Of a stretch of DNA of 64,000 bases, positions 12,218 to 24,000 are shown in pieces. The notes under the pieces are model-generated. The model worked only from the letters and a program-made list of their open reading frames with translations. It ran no database searches and had not been told where the DNA came from. The DNA is from Dermatemys mawii (Eukaryota; Chordata; Testudines; Dermatemydidae): contig ML677385.1 of NCBI GenBank assembly GCA_007922305.1, forward strand, positions 6,536,336 through 6,600,335, given 5' to 3'. Made by a program: the position numbers and the translations under genes. Position 1 is the stretch's first letter; each line of letters begins with the position of its first letter.

Positions 12218-12417
12218 CAGGGTCAGCTCCAGGCACTAGCCTGGGAAGCACATGCTTGGGCGGCCCTTCGTAATGGGCGGCACTCAGGCCAATATTAGGG
12301 CGGCACTTTCTGCTCCAGCCACCATTTTTTTTTGTTGTTGTTTAGCTGGTGCTCCAGCAGGGTTTTGTTTTTTGTTTTTTTTTGCTTGGGGTGGCAAAAA
12401 TGCTGGAGCCGGCCCTA
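12218..12417. mobile_element. hAT-type MITE with AGGGCCGGCTCCAG ends
   Basis: The left end reads CAGGGTCAGCTCCAGGCAC and the right end ATGCTGGAGCCGGCCCTA. The flanks CCCAGCTA (12210-12217) and CCCAGCTG (12418-12425) form an 8-bp target duplication with one mismatch. The interior has T-rich runs (12328-12385). A copy in the opposite orientation is at 51829-51977. Confidence 0.85.
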
Positions 12418-13280
12418 CCCAGCTGCCCTTGTCCTGCACTGCTCGGTGGATCTTAGGAGGCACCTAGTGTTCCCATTTCTCACCTGCCTCTCTTTGCCCT
12501 GCACAGATTTTATATAGTATCCATCAGGCCTTTTGGTCTTGTATGTCAAAGCCTCAAGAATAAAATGAGTTTCTTGTATCTATTCTTTCTATAGTTCTTC
12601 TGAAATTGTACAATCAGGCTGTCTTTACCTAGAAGGATCCAAAAAATTATACATCCTGTAACAAAAAAAAAAGCCATTTTAAGCATCTAGTCTCAATTCA
12701 GCACGTGGCTAATCCCACTGAAGTTAAAATTAAGCACGTACTTAACTTCTTTACTGAGAAAGGATGGGCTCTGAATCAGAACTTCACGTTGTAAAAATCA
12801 CTTGTCCACCTGCCTCCAAAGTTTCTTTACAAAATGTGCTTGGAAAGTAAAACACAAAGATACATTTCCTATTCAAAGATTTAAGTGCGTACAGGGCTTA
12901 TAATTGAATTCTTATCTGTGGAGCTGCTGCAGAGTGACTGTACATTGTGGGTAATATTTAATGACCTGTAACTCAAAAACCAGCATGGCCAATATTTCTT
13001 TCTTCGCAGATGACATAGTTCGGGATCCCTCTGTGACAAATCCATCATTGCAAAACAAAGACCCGGTCCAGCAAATATTTATGCATGTTTAGTTTTATGC
13101 AGGCAAGTAATCCTGTTGAAGTCATGGCACTACTTATGGGCATGAGTGCGTAAGTGTTTTCAGAATCAGGGCCCAAATTTATATATGTTTTGTTACATAA
13201 GACTGTAAGTTGGAATTAGATCCTTGCTCCTTTAACTCCAGAGCCACAGGCCTCTACTGCATGACCCGAGAGAAGACTGA
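12418..13280. other. Unassigned, with fold-back-like dispersed scraps
   Basis: No gene recognised. 12690-12780 and 13070-13190 carry phrases such as AAGCACGTACTTAACTT and CAGAATCAGGGCCC, which belong to old, self-complementary dispersed sequences common in turtles and birds. They are too diverged to delimit. Confidence 0.35.
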
Positions 13281-13626
13281 GGGCACAGCTACATTACAAT
13301 AAAAAACCTGTGGCACTGAAGTCTCAGCGCCCAGGTCAGCTGAGTCAGGCTTGCAGGGCTCAAGCTGTGGGGCTAAGAAGAGCAGTGTAGACATTCAGTC
13401 TTGGGCTGGATCTTGGGCTGGATCTGGAGCTCCCTCCCCCTCCTCCTCTCACTCCTCCTCCCCCTCTCCCCTCACATGGTCTCAGAACCCAAGCTCCAGC
13501 CCAAGCCCAAATGTCAACATTACATTTTTACAGCTCCACAGCCCAACCCCCCACAAGCCCAAGTCAGCAGACATAGGCCAGCCACAGCCATGCTGTAGGC
13601 CTTTCATCACAGCGTAGATGTACCCC
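13281..13626. mobile_element. Harbinger-type MITE
   Basis: The left end GGGCACAGCTACATTAC matches the inverted right end (ATCACAGCGTAGATGTACCC). The halves are partly complementary: AAGCTCCAGCCCAAGCCC on the right mirrors the GGGCTGGATCTGGAGCT text on the left. A CT-rich insert lies at about 13425-13475. The flanking 3-mer is not exactly duplicated (TGA against TAT), so the ends carry one or two bases of uncertainty. Ser/Pro-rich ORFs inside are composition artefacts. Confidence 0.7.
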
Positions 13627-13649
13627 TATTGAACTCATATAGGATAAGA

Positions 13650-13762
13650 TAGTGCTTCTCAATGAGCTATCCATGGACCAGAGCTGGTCCTTCAGATCTC
13701 CTTGACACTGTTTAGGAAGGCAATAAGCCAGTCCCTAACAGGAAAAAGGTTGAGAAACACTG
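13650..13762. mobile_element. Short hAT-type MITE (CAGTGNTTCTCAA family)
   Basis: The left end TAGTGCTTCTCAATGAGC and right end GGTTGAGAAACACTG are inverted repeats of the CAGTGGTTCTCAA type shared with 53004 and 56558. The flanking octamers agree only partly (GGATAAGA against GTATGGGA), so this is an older insertion. Confidence 0.6.
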
Positions 13763-14589
13763 GTATGGGACACACAGATTCTGTCTAAACTGCAACCAGC
13801 CAATAGAGGGCAAAATTTTCACTCTCTTTCCATCTCAACTTTACTTAATTACTCCACATTGTTTTTTAAAGATACCCTGTTAACAGTTTTCAAAGACATT
13901 TACCTCTATGGAAAGCCTGATGATATATTAGCAAACCATTAGTAAGATACAGAGACATTTTAAAAAGGTGGGCAAGGGAGATTTTTAAATCAAGGTAAGT
14001 TATTTTTAAAAGACCTGAAACTTAAATTGTTTGCAGTGTTATACCTGTGTTGGTCCCACGATATTAGAGAGACACAGAAGTTGGTCCAATAAAAGATATT
14101 ATGTCACCCACCTTGTCTCGCTGTAACTGAAAAATAATTTGACCAATTTTGTTCAGCTTTTCTAAAAAAAAGTTTCTTCAGCCTTCAAATTAAATAAGAT
14201 AACTTTCAGACCAAACCAATTTTACAGTCAGATGTTACAGGGGAGCTTAAAAATAGGGCTTATAATGGAATCTGGATGCAATGTTGAATAGAAAGAGTCT
14301 ATTGTCTCTCTACAAAGTATGTTTCTACTGAGGATTAGCTTTGTTACTCTTCTGTGCCATTTTCTATAACAGTGATCTTTTATTTGTTTTGCTTTTATTT
14401 TGTTAAAAGAAATAATGCTGCGGCTAGAGAAAAATGTGAGGTCTTGTTGCTATTAAATGTGAGTGTGAGGCCTTGTTGGTTTTAACTGTAAATCAATTTA
14501 AGTCCTACATTTGGTTAATCAGGTGCAAAACATAGTGGGGAATTCTTAATTTGATTTAGATCATCTCCTTAGCTTACTTCAATAAGGAA
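13763..14589. other. Unassigned AT-rich sequence with one retroposon scrap
   Basis: About 14036-14130 (TGTGTTGGTCCCACGATATT, then CACCCACCTTGTCTCGCTGT) is a fragment of a dispersed turtle repeat related in style to the retroposons at 16474 and 57784. Nothing else is recognised. Confidence 0.4.
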
Positions 14590-15286
14590 TTCAGTTACGC
14601 TAGGTCAATAGAACAGAGCAGCTGAAGCCTCACATGGCTTTGATGTAGCAGTGGTGACATGCAGAACAGACTTCGTGAATGGTCCCTTGCAAGCCTTCTT
14701 TCTTCAGCAAGAGTCAGCAGAGGAAGATTTAGGTTTTTTAAATCCCTCAGAATTGCACCTTCCAACCTCATTCATGGTTGGTCTCATGCTCTGCTTCCTT
14801 TGACCTCAGCTCTATAAACCTTGTGTAGCGGCATACCCTTTCTGCACATTGGACATGACCCCACCATTGCAGTCATCTTGTTCTCATCTAATGCAAGACT
14901 GCAACTTTCCCAGATCGTCTAAGTACCGCCTCATTCGTTACAAACACCCACAAACCAAGCCAATGGATGTTAAGAATATGTTGTAACTTGACACTGAAAA
15001 CTGTTGAGTTTCCTCTTCTCAGGAGTTTTTAACCTCCATGTGTCTTCTCCATATAATGGATTTGTCTCCGCTACCATGTTGAACACTTGTATCTTAGCTG
15101 TCACACAAACATCCTGTGGCCCAGAGGCCTTTGAAGATGCTGAAATGCCATTGGCACAAGACCAATCTGACATGTGAATTATTTTGTCTAGAGAACCTCC
15201 TTCTGTCAGCCTACTACCCAGCTAGATAAAATTATTCATCCATTCAGTGTCATTGCCACCTACATACAGCATTCATTTCTGTTTTA
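14590..15286 (-). pseudogene. LINE ORF2 C-terminal half (decayed)
   Basis: On the minus strand the protein order of the end of a non-LTR ORF2 is readable: KTEMN at about 15285, a FYLaGSRLTEGGS stretch near 15220, TAKIQVFN near 15085, then PLYGEDTWRL and KRKLNSFQCQ near 15000-15050. This corresponds to the conserved YLGS, TKIQVFN, LYGxETW and LQTF/LNSF positions after the reverse transcriptase palm of RTE/RTEX-like LINEs. Stops and shifts are frequent further on. The 3' limit near 14590 is approximate. The upstream half of the same ORF lies next to it in the opposite orientation (15290-15724). Confidence 0.65.
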
Positions 15287-15289
15287 TAG

Positions 15290-15724
15290 GATGCATGCAC
15301 ATCCTTTGCAACCATTTTTGACTCAGTTCCTCAGTCAGCACTGTGGATACTGTTACCAGAGTATGGGGTAACTGACGACCTAGTGTGCCTAGTGAAGGAA
15401 CTATTCCATGGTATATTTAGCTGGGTGAGAGTCAACAGACGTGTTAAAGACTGGTTTTCAGTGAACAGAGGGGTACGCCAGGGATGTATTCGCTCGCCTA
15501 TGTTATGTAATGTTCTCATAGACTATCTGATGACAAAGCTGACTGAGGCGAATGTAGGAGGTGTGAAATTTAAAGATTCATCTTTAGAAGATCTCAGGTA
15601 TGAGGATGATATTGACTTACTTGGAGAGACTGCTAACCAACTACAGCTAATGTTGGAAGACCTTCAAAAAACTGCAGAATCTAGGGTGATAAATCAATAT
15701 AAACTTGGGTTAAATCAGAATAAG
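15290..15724 (+). pseudogene. LINE reverse transcriptase core (inverted half)
   Basis: The plus strand encodes the palm and fingers of a non-LTR reverse transcriptase. FDSVPQSALW is followed by VNRGVRQGCIRSPMLCNVLI (the GVRQGC-SP-LFNV box) and LRYEDDIDLLGE, where the usual YADD catalytic box reads YEDD. The frame is open for about 139 codons from 15383 and starts earlier without an ATG. It ends at LGLNQNK, the point where the minus-strand half begins with KTEM. The two halves thus join head to tail in protein order. The clade is probably RTE/RTEX-like but unproven. No endonuclease is present. Confidence 0.75.
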
Positions 15725-16461
15725 TGTCCACACAGGCTTTGGCCCAGGTTTAAGTCAGTCACTTTAAAAACCATACCTTTAGTTAGATCGGTGCAAGTCT
15801 GAATATAGGCCAGGCACATATAGACATCTCCGATTAAGGCACTGCGGTCTCATTATGAAGCCCCTGATCTGGCATGTGTCTCTATCTGTGTGGGTGGAGC
15901 CCTATGCTCTTACAGAGACTCAGTATGTTACTTGCCAGGTTGGGGCCTAATTTATTAAATCAATTCCATCAACTCCTGTTTGAAACAGCGGCATTAATTG
16001 TGCTCCTAATTATCTTTTTTTTTTTTAATGCTTGAAAATAAAAAGGATGCACTTAAGGGATTAACCACTGCCAAAGGAGGAAGCACAAAACAGGAAGGGA
16101 AAATATTATTATTAAAATTGTGTAATACATGAGGGTAAAGGATATGGAATAATTTTCCATGTTTCCAACACAGCAGGAGTCATCTCTTGTGTTTACTTCC
16201 CTGTGCTTTTAGCAGCCAGGATTTTGTATTCTGCTGATCACACTCTGTGTCCTTACAGTCTATTCCCTTTGGCAAGGGTGAACTTTGTTCCTTGTGTAGA
16301 GGGACAGTCAAAGTGCTGTGCATCACTTAAGTCCTACCCTGGGCTTAAGTGGGATTTAAGCATTGAATAGGCTTTCTGATGGTCCTTTGCTGAGGGGTGA
16401 ATTTTACCCATCATGATTATTGTTCTCCACTAGGCTCACAGTACTCACATGTCCCAATCAC
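15725..16461. other. Unassigned sequence
   Basis: No gene or named repeat recognised. 15725-15800 just beyond the LINE fragment is unique in appearance. Confidence 0.3.
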
Positions 16462-16473
16462 TTTGATTTGCTA

Positions 16474-16771
16474 ACAAATTTTATTTGAGCATAAGCTTTC
16501 ATGGGTTACAGCCTACTTCATCAGTTGCATAGAATGGAACATATAGTAGGAACATCTATACACAGTACATACAGAGAACATGCTTCCACCTTTTCATGTT
16601 CTCTGTATGCATATTGATCTTCCTACTATATGTTCCATTCTATGCATCTGATGAAGTAGGCTGTAGCTCACCATAGATTATACTTAAATAAAATTTGTTA
16701 TTCTCTAAGGTGCCACAAGTACTCCTGTTCTTTTTGCGGATACAGATGAACATGGCTGCTACTCTGAAACT
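16474..16771 (+). mobile_element. Palindromic retroposon with 12-bp target duplication
   Basis: The exact 12-mer TTTGATTTGCTA flanks the element (16462-16473 and 16772-16783). Roughly 16474-16572 is the inverted complement of 16586-16696: both arms contain the pair CATAGAATGGAACATATAGT / ACTATATGTTCCATTCTATG. The right end runs TCTCTAAGGTGCCACAAGTA to GGCTGCTACTCTGAAAC, the tail shared with the 57784 element. The 12-bp duplication argues for target-primed reverse transcription, not for hAT or Harbinger cut-and-paste. No ORF. Confidence 0.78.
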
Positions 16772-16783
16772 TTTGATTTGCTA

Positions 16784-18434
16784 ATCTGAGATTCTGGTGG
16801 CTGAGGTTGTGAGGCTGAGATATGTTTTATGCTCTTTCACATCAACATTTTATTTGCTTCTGCAGCCCAGCTGCTAGGTAAATCACATTTATTTTTAGTT
16901 CTGCTTGCTATTAGCCTGCTGCTGATCTCTAATGTAGTCAACCCCCATATTTTAATTAAATTAATATCTGTTACGGTTAAGAAATGCAGGAGCAGACAAA
17001 GGCCTCTTGGCCCAGCATGTCTGCCTCTTTTTGCTTTATCTTAATCCCTCCTTCCTGCTTTTTCAACTAGACCCCCTCAAGTCTTTTCCTTCTCTTGAGA
17101 AAAATCTAGGCATCTCTTGAATTTATTTATACACTTTGTTTCAATCATCTTCCCCAGTAACTTATTCCATATGTTTATTAGGCTTTGCATTCTGCCACAG
17201 TTCCCTATTTATTCCCAACTTCTGAAATCTTAGATCACATCAGTTCAACATTTTGTTGACCTAAGTGGAGGATCTGTATCACTTTAAAACTTCAAGACAA
17301 TTTTCTGGCTTCAACAGAGGCAAACCCTCCCTTCCTAGTCCCATATCAAACAGTCTGAAGAAAACATGCAATATTTGATGTATAAATAGATTTTGCAAGA
17401 TTAACAAAAAATAAAATACAGCTGATAACCCCATGTGCGCTAACTGCCGAGTCCTCAGCGCCACTGCAATTCCTCAGTTCACAACAAATGCTTCTTTATA
17501 ATCACATGTAATAGGAAACCGCTCCCCCCCCCACCCAGACCCCAAGCCATGTGAACAGAGAATGTTCTCCTCATGATCCCTTCCTGCCCTGCTGTGTAGG
17601 AAAGGCTGACATCAAGCATGCCAAGGTTAAAAAAAGGCTGCTTGCACTCAGAGGCGAGCAGTTTCAAAGGCCCTGTGGAGGCAATTCTGGCCCTTTTCCA
17701 GGATGCAGGATCAGCCAAAGGGCAGCAAGCATTCCTCACACAATATGCACTTTTGACAGGTGTACCACACAGCAGACTGCTCTCTCTTTCTGGCCATCTC
17801 CCACTGTACTGCTGAAAAATGACAAAGGCTGTGGGGTCCTAGACCCCTGCCCACACACTCTGCGTATGGTGCAGAAATTCACATAGAACTGCAATTGTTC
17901 TCACTTTCTACCAGCTAATTGCTATCTGGGCGGGGTGGGGGGCAGGGGATCAATTAGCTCCTCTGCTCTAGGACTCCTTGCCCAAAAGTGTTGTCCTGCA
18001 ACACATCTGTAGCCACACAGATACTTCATTGTTGTCACTGTGCTCCACACTGCTGCCTTTCACAGCTTTATGGCAACAGTACTAGCTCTCAGATTCCCCC
18101 CTTTCCTCAAGCACAGGCTCCTATCATTTGAGCTAAAGGAAAGTCTCTGTTAGTAGTGAGCAATGCCCGCCCTCTCACAGCTGAATCCTCAATGGCTCCA
18201 GGAGCCAATAGCAGCATGCAGGCACACTGGCCAGCCTGTTACAATCTGTTTCAAGCAGACGCCCTCACTCTTTGTTATGTATAAAATAAAAGACTGGTGT
18301 TTTCACTGAACCGAGGCACATGGGAACGGCATGGCTCTAATGCTAGCAAGGGGTAGAATGATAAGTGTTTCAATCACAAACAGTGATGCTGCATGGAGGC
18401 TGAGGTGAACAAGGGAACTTTATTAAGCCCTATG
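16784..18434. other. Unassigned, with a probable CR1-type scrap
   Basis: 16985-17200 (ATCTTCCCCAGTAACTTATT and flanking text) resembles a diverged CR1/L2-type 3' region. Elsewhere there are only C- or G-rich runs (17523-17534, 17931-17946) and short ORFs without domains. The 111-codon ORF at 17551-17886 shows no recognisable motif. Confidence 0.35.
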
Positions 18435-18727
18435 CCGGGGTAGGCAACTTATGGCACGTGTGCCAAAGGCGGCATGCGAGCTGATTTTCAGTGGCACTCA
18501 CACTGCCCAGGTCCTGGCCACCGGTCTGAGGGCTCTGCATTTTAATTTAATTTTAAATGAAGCTTCTTAAACATTTCAATAACCTTACTTTATATACAAC
18601 AATAGTTTAATTATATATTATAGACTTATAGAAAGAGACCTTCAAAAAATGTTAAATGTATTACTGGCACATGAAAACTTGAAAATAAAGACTTAGCACA
18701 CCACTTCTGAAAGGTTGCCGACCCCTG
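18435..18727. mobile_element. hAT-type MITE with CAGGGGTAGGCAAC ends
   Basis: The left end CCGGGGTAGGCAACTTATGG pairs with the right end AAGGTTGCCGACCCCTG. The flanks GCCCTATG and GCTCTATG agree in seven of eight positions if the last base of the element is shared, giving an imperfect 8-bp duplication. The interior follows the turtle family with GGCACTCACACTGCCCAGG and a long AT-rich half. A better preserved copy in the same orientation is at 48730-49034. Confidence 0.85.
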
Positions 18728-18989
18728 CTCTATGTGGCTGAGTTGCTGCCAGCCTAACTCCCCATGTGCCCTATTCCGCTGGTGTCCTCTCAGTAATGGT
18801 CTCTCCAGGGAACATGGGTCCTCTGACTCCAGTTCCGCTGATTACAAAACACCTTCCTTATTTTACAGATGTTTTAATATAATTTTTAAAACAAATAATT
18901 GACGCTCAGGCCCCCCCATGACCCTATGTCCTTTGGGCTAGAGGTCGCTAGCACATAGCCAAGTTGGAATCTCATCACACAGCTATCTT
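18728..18989. other. Unassigned, between hAT and gypsy
   Basis: This may be the 3' untranslated or LTR part of the adjacent minus-strand gypsy element, but no LTR boundary or duplicate is present in the window to prove it. Confidence 0.3.
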
Positions 18990-20530
18990 ACATAGTCTGG
19001 TGTCCTCAACAGGCAACAGCACTGGGAGTGATCAGTTTCTCTGTCACCTGTCTCAGAGTTCAGCTAACTCACTCTCTGTGGAATCTCCACCCTCCCTGTG
19101 GGTGATTCTCCATCTCTCTGCTCTGTGGTGATTTCTGTAGATGCTCCAAGTGTTGAATCTGCTTGCTCATAAGTGTCTTCTGCTCCTTCGGGTCACCCAT
19201 CCCTCTTGTGCAGTGACCTCGTATGACCTGTATTCCTTGTAATTCCTTCAATCAACTCCTCTGCTGTCTCTCTAATGGCTGGATCCTCACAGAAGCACCT
19301 GTCTCAAAGGCTGGTATTACCCTGGCTGACCTGTCATACGCTAGTGCCTGCTTTCTCTGATTGCTGGCCATCTCTATCCTTCTGGCTGCAACAGGTCTCC
19401 CATCATCAGTAGGAGGATTTTGCCTGCCCTGGACTATTCTGGCACCTTTGTGATGGGGTATCCCAGTGTGACAAGAATGCTAACAAGAATCTGAACCAGA
19501 AGAAACAGCCTTGTGTAATGGAATCAGCTGTTTTCACAGCTGACCCCACCTTACCATTACTCTGTGGGTATGCTGGGGCAGGGGGAGACGAGGGGTACCT
19601 TGAATCCAAGATTTCCCTGAATCCAAGAATTCCTTGAGTTTTTCTCAGGCAAACTGGAGTCAGTTGTCAGTCGATAGAGTGCCCAGAATTCCATATCTTG
19701 CAAAGTGGACCTTCAGTTTGCTAGTTAATGACTTGTTTCTTGTATCAGCCAGGGCACTGACCTCTCAACAAGTTGAAGAATAGTCCATTATAATCAAGCG
19801 CTGGTTTTCCTTGAAGGTAAATACATCCACTCCCATCTTTTGCCTGGGTCAGGTGGGCAGCTCATGTGGTAACGGTCTCTTTCTGGGGCAGTGATCACAT
19901 GACAAGCAGGTGTCATACCGTGCTACCAAGGAGCAGAGCTGTAAATTGATCTCCATCCAGTAGACACCCTGTCGAGCCTGTCTAAGACACCTGTCAATGT
20001 CCAAGTGTATTTTTTTGCATGAGAACTTTACGTAATGAGGCTGGGACAACAGCTCTGTCCTTGAAATACGATTCCATCTTGCACACTCAGCTCATGTTTA
20101 ATTTGAAAATATGGTTCTATGCCTACTGGCAGTGGCTCTTGTCTGCTGGCCATCCTGCTTGAATTGCTTTCATCACTGCCAGCAGTTGGATGTCCTTTTC
20201 CGTAGCCTCTTTGATTTCCATCAGTGTTGCTGTTGATACTGTGGGACATTGAATCCATTAACACGTTACATTGTCCTGATCCCCTTCCCTCAACTTGCTG
20301 ATGATCGACATATATGCCTGGCTTATGGTGTCACCTAACACTAGCAATCCCCTGGGACAATATCTGTTCTCTACTTGGTAGTATTGTGGGGGCGGGGGTC
20401 ATGAACATGCAGTGCAATCTCTTTGGAGCTTTGCCATGATTGTCTCTAGATGTTTGTGGTCTGATTGCTAAGGCTGTAAGTTAGTTGTGATGTTTTGGTT
20501 CAAAAATTGCTGCTACGGCTTGTTAAAGTT
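18990..20530 (-). pseudogene. Ty3/gypsy pol remnant: RNase H to integrase
   Basis: Read right to left on the minus strand, the domain order of a gypsy Pol protein is visible with several frameshifts and stops. QSDHKHLETI (about 20440-20466) is the RNase H SDHKPL box. A GDTISQAYM stretch near 20330 corresponds to ADTLSRAY. CLRQARQGVYWMEI and DTCLSCDHC (19880-20020) form the H2C2 zinc-binding region of integrase. VGVDVFTF near 19830 carries the first catalytic Asp and STDN near 19665 the second. NGKVGSAVKTA near 19545 is the third catalytic site, where the expected Glu (NGKxES) is Gly. The copy is inactive. Protease, gag and LTRs are not identified. Confidence 0.8.
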
Positions 20531-20750
20531 GTGGTTCAGGGCATGCAGCCGCCCTTCCAAAACGGGGAAGCAGCACAGAAGTGATGCTATGTGTCTTGCT
20601 CGGTTCTCAAAGGCAAGCACAACAGAGAGACAGCTGGACTCTCCAGCATTTTTGTGCCACTACTTAGCTTCTTCTCCTAATGGATGACTTAAAATTCCCT
20701 GTCCTGTTCCCAGAGAATCCAGTTTGTACCATGGTCATGACTGTCTTGAC
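20531..20750. other. Unassigned, possibly upstream gypsy sequence
   Basis: The minus strand at 20530-20620 might continue RNase H (AFENRA near 20610), but the match is weak. A hAT-type MITE follows at 20751. Confidence 0.3.
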
Positions 20751-21026
20751 CAGGGATCGGCAACCTTGGCATGCGGCCCCCCAGGGTAAGCACCCTTGGT
20801 GAGCCCAGCCAGTTTGTTTACCTGCAGCATCCGCAGTTTCGGCTGATTGCGGCTCCCGCTGGTCCACCACGCCATTCCCTACAGCCCCCATTGGACTTGA
20901 GAGGCAAACCACGGCCAGTGGGAGCCATGTTTGGCCGAACCTGTGGACGTAGCAGGTAAACAAACTGGCTGGGCCCACCAAGGATGCTTAACCTGGGGGG
21001 TCACGTGCCAAAGTTGCCGATCCCTG
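20751..21026. mobile_element. hAT-type MITE with exact 8-bp duplication
   Basis: The ends are CAGGGATCGGCAACCTTGGC and GCCAAAGTTGCCGATCCCTG, nearly perfect inverted repeats. GTCTTGAC flanks both sides (20743-20750, 21027-21034), an exact target duplication. It is of the same family as 1362-1678. The interior is GC-rich, with halves complementary around a short centre (near 20875-20890). No ORF with a domain. Confidence 0.93.
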
Positions 21027-21034
21027 GTCTTGAC

Positions 21035-24000
21035 CATGTCTTTCATAACTGGTGCAGTGCTTTGGTTGGAAATTTCACAACTCCTTCAGCATAAGACATG
21101 TCAGTGATGGGGATGGGAACAGTAAGGTTACCATGTAGTACATCCTGTTACTTACAGCCTTTCCAGCACCATGCTTTGGTAACAAAGTTTTTGAATACAA
21201 AAATGGGCTTTGTAGCCTTATGTTTCTGACCCATCCCTATGTCTCTTTCCTACTGCTCCGTCACCATGGTATCTGAGTATCTCTATGCTTGGGTAACCAC
21301 CTACCGAACAAACTAATAGCCCATTGTGAACAAAAAATATTTATTCTACCAGTCATCTCTGTGCTATACAACTACCAGTGTTCTTGGATTCTGGATATGA
21401 TTAGAGTACAGTGGTATGAAAAATCTGGAGCAGTTACATAATCAAGATAAAAATAATTAGACAGATGAAATCCTAACAGAAATAATCCATCTTTTGGAAT
21501 GATGTGACAAGTTTGAAAAATTTAGATATCTTCATCAAGCTATTATGACCCTAAAACATATACATGCTTTGTTTTATGTGCTCTTAACATATACAGGACA
21601 TACATGAGTAATTATGGGTTTGCATTCCATCTTGTTGATGGCAGAGCTGGGCACCAGAGACCACTATAAATAATCCATAAATGATCCTTCAAAAATAAAT
21701 AGTCCATCAGTTTAGAGAAAATGATAGTTGACATATAAATTACACATCTGTTTTATGTGTTTTTTCTTCCATGCTGGAGAATCAGATTAAAAAATAAAAA
21801 CAACTAAAAAACAAGTCCCCTCCAATGCATAGGATGGTATGCTGAGTGAAACATACAGGGAGCAGGGTCTCTCAGTGGTTGGCCCAGGTGTTGGGAACCT
21901 CTCTCCAACCAGAAATAAGAATGATCACAGATCTTGCCATTTTCACAGTGAAATATAGAACTAATTTCTTAACTGTCTCACAAGACCAGCCCCCCAAAAG
22001 GAAAGAGAATGCAGTCTTAGTACTTTGTATTTTCCCCTAGCTCATGCCAGGCTGGGATAATCACAATGACTGGTGGCTGAGACAGATTTATAGATACCCC
22101 CGGATGTTGGAGTAGATTCTCACAAAGCAGCTTTTGTCATTATCAAGTGCTTCAGCTTCTCTCGCCATTTAAAACTTTGAACACCGACATGTTCCATACT
22201 GCCAGTTAAGTGAGTGGTCAGGAGACTATATAGAATAGATATAAAAGACAGTCATCTGAAAAATCCATTATTAAATGTCTATATTTTTCTGCCATTTTAC
22301 CTAAATTATGCTGGTGTGCCCAATGTAACACTCAATATTATCTGTGCTGATAAAATCTTAAGATTAGTCTTTTAATTAGTTTGTGAGGAAGAGAGTTCAC
22401 TTATAGGCATAATATTTCTGAGGATGTTGACTATTATTGCAACACTATACAGAGTACAGGAGATTGTGCACAGTCTAGTCACAGCTTTTTATGTTAGTTA
22501 CCCCAAACCATTAATCCCTCTTTACGGGACAGATTAATTATTGCATCCTAATAGTTTTTATGTGGCTATGGTTTCTGTGCCTCATTGCTTTAGACTAAAC
22601 TTCAGTAATTCACACAATTAGCAGACAAGATTGTTCCAGGGCTTAGTAGATGTAGTATATGAAGATTTTCACAAGTGCAACGCAGGTTAATAGGGACTGA
22701 AAGTTACTACCATGTTATGGCTGTTTGGGGACCTCATATGAGAAAATGCCCAATTCTAGTGAACAGCTGCCCACATTTGGTACAGCTCCCCTTGTTGACA
22801 CTGAATGGCCAGATTAAATGAAAAGGCCTGGAAACAGAACCACCCTCTTGCTTCTAGAGGTAACACTTCCATGTCGGGGCCCAAGGCAGCTTGTACTGCT
22901 GCCGGTAGTGCGACTACTAGATCTTTTAAACGGGACTTCTGCCTCCAGTGCTCTTCACTTGGCACCTTCCAGGAGCACTAAATTCAATAAAGATAAAGAC
23001 AACCTCATGATTTATAACATCACTGTATTGTCTTTTAATGTCAAATGTGCTTGACTACCAATGATGGCGCTTGAGTGATTCTGAAATATCCTTACAGCAG
23101 AAAGCGGATAAGTATCTGGTTATCTGTTATCCTTCATTGCATAAGACCTGGATGGAACTGGGAGCCAGTTGAAGATGACTAGCCAGGTGCTGCTTATGTA
23201 CATCTATTCCACTCACATATTTGGAAATATGTAAAGTGAAACTTACGTGTAGTTCAGGTGTATGTTGGGTCCCTCTACTGGAGACTTCTTACTTTGTCTC
23301 TAATGCCAAGTCCATCCAAATAATCTTCAGCAAAACATTTCCCACTGAGACCTGGAATTCCAATGTTTCCAAAGAGATTCAAATTCTTTTTTTTCAGACA
23401 CTCTGAAATCTTTTTCTATATCCTGTAATCACAGCTGGCAAAGCTGGTCTTAATATTTGACATTCCAACAATCCCCTTTTGACATATTTTTCTAACTAGT
23501 TTAATCCACATACACAGAAGGAAGGACATTCACTTGAACCTGTCCAATGTTGAGAAAGAGATATGTCTGTGGGTTACCGAAAGCTATGCACAGACAGTAA
23601 TTCAAGCATTAACAAAATGCAAATCTTTGGGTTATATATTTACTACTCTACCCAAGGCAGCTTTTAGAGTCTCATATTTGTTTATGATTCATTGCAATCT
23701 TGCTGGTTTATAGATCTACTTTGTTTATGTAATTGAGAGTCAGTGTCTTTCCGCATGCGTTCATATGGCTTGCATTAACTACTGTGCAATCTAAGAAATA
23801 TTGTTGTTAACCAAAAATAAGAAACATTTGTTAATGTTTAACGGGCATGATAACAATAAAATTACACAATAATTAAAACCACTCCACCCATAAAGACTCC
23901 TTCTAAATGATTCATATTAAGACAGGGTTCAGCATGTAGTTATGATCAGGATTGTAATTTATGGCTACATTCTGCTCTCAAATGCACGTGTGAGGCTTCC

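Noticed and set aside
13351..13617. Ser/Pro-rich 88-codon ORF
   Set aside because: Inside a Harbinger-type MITE with a CT-rich insert.
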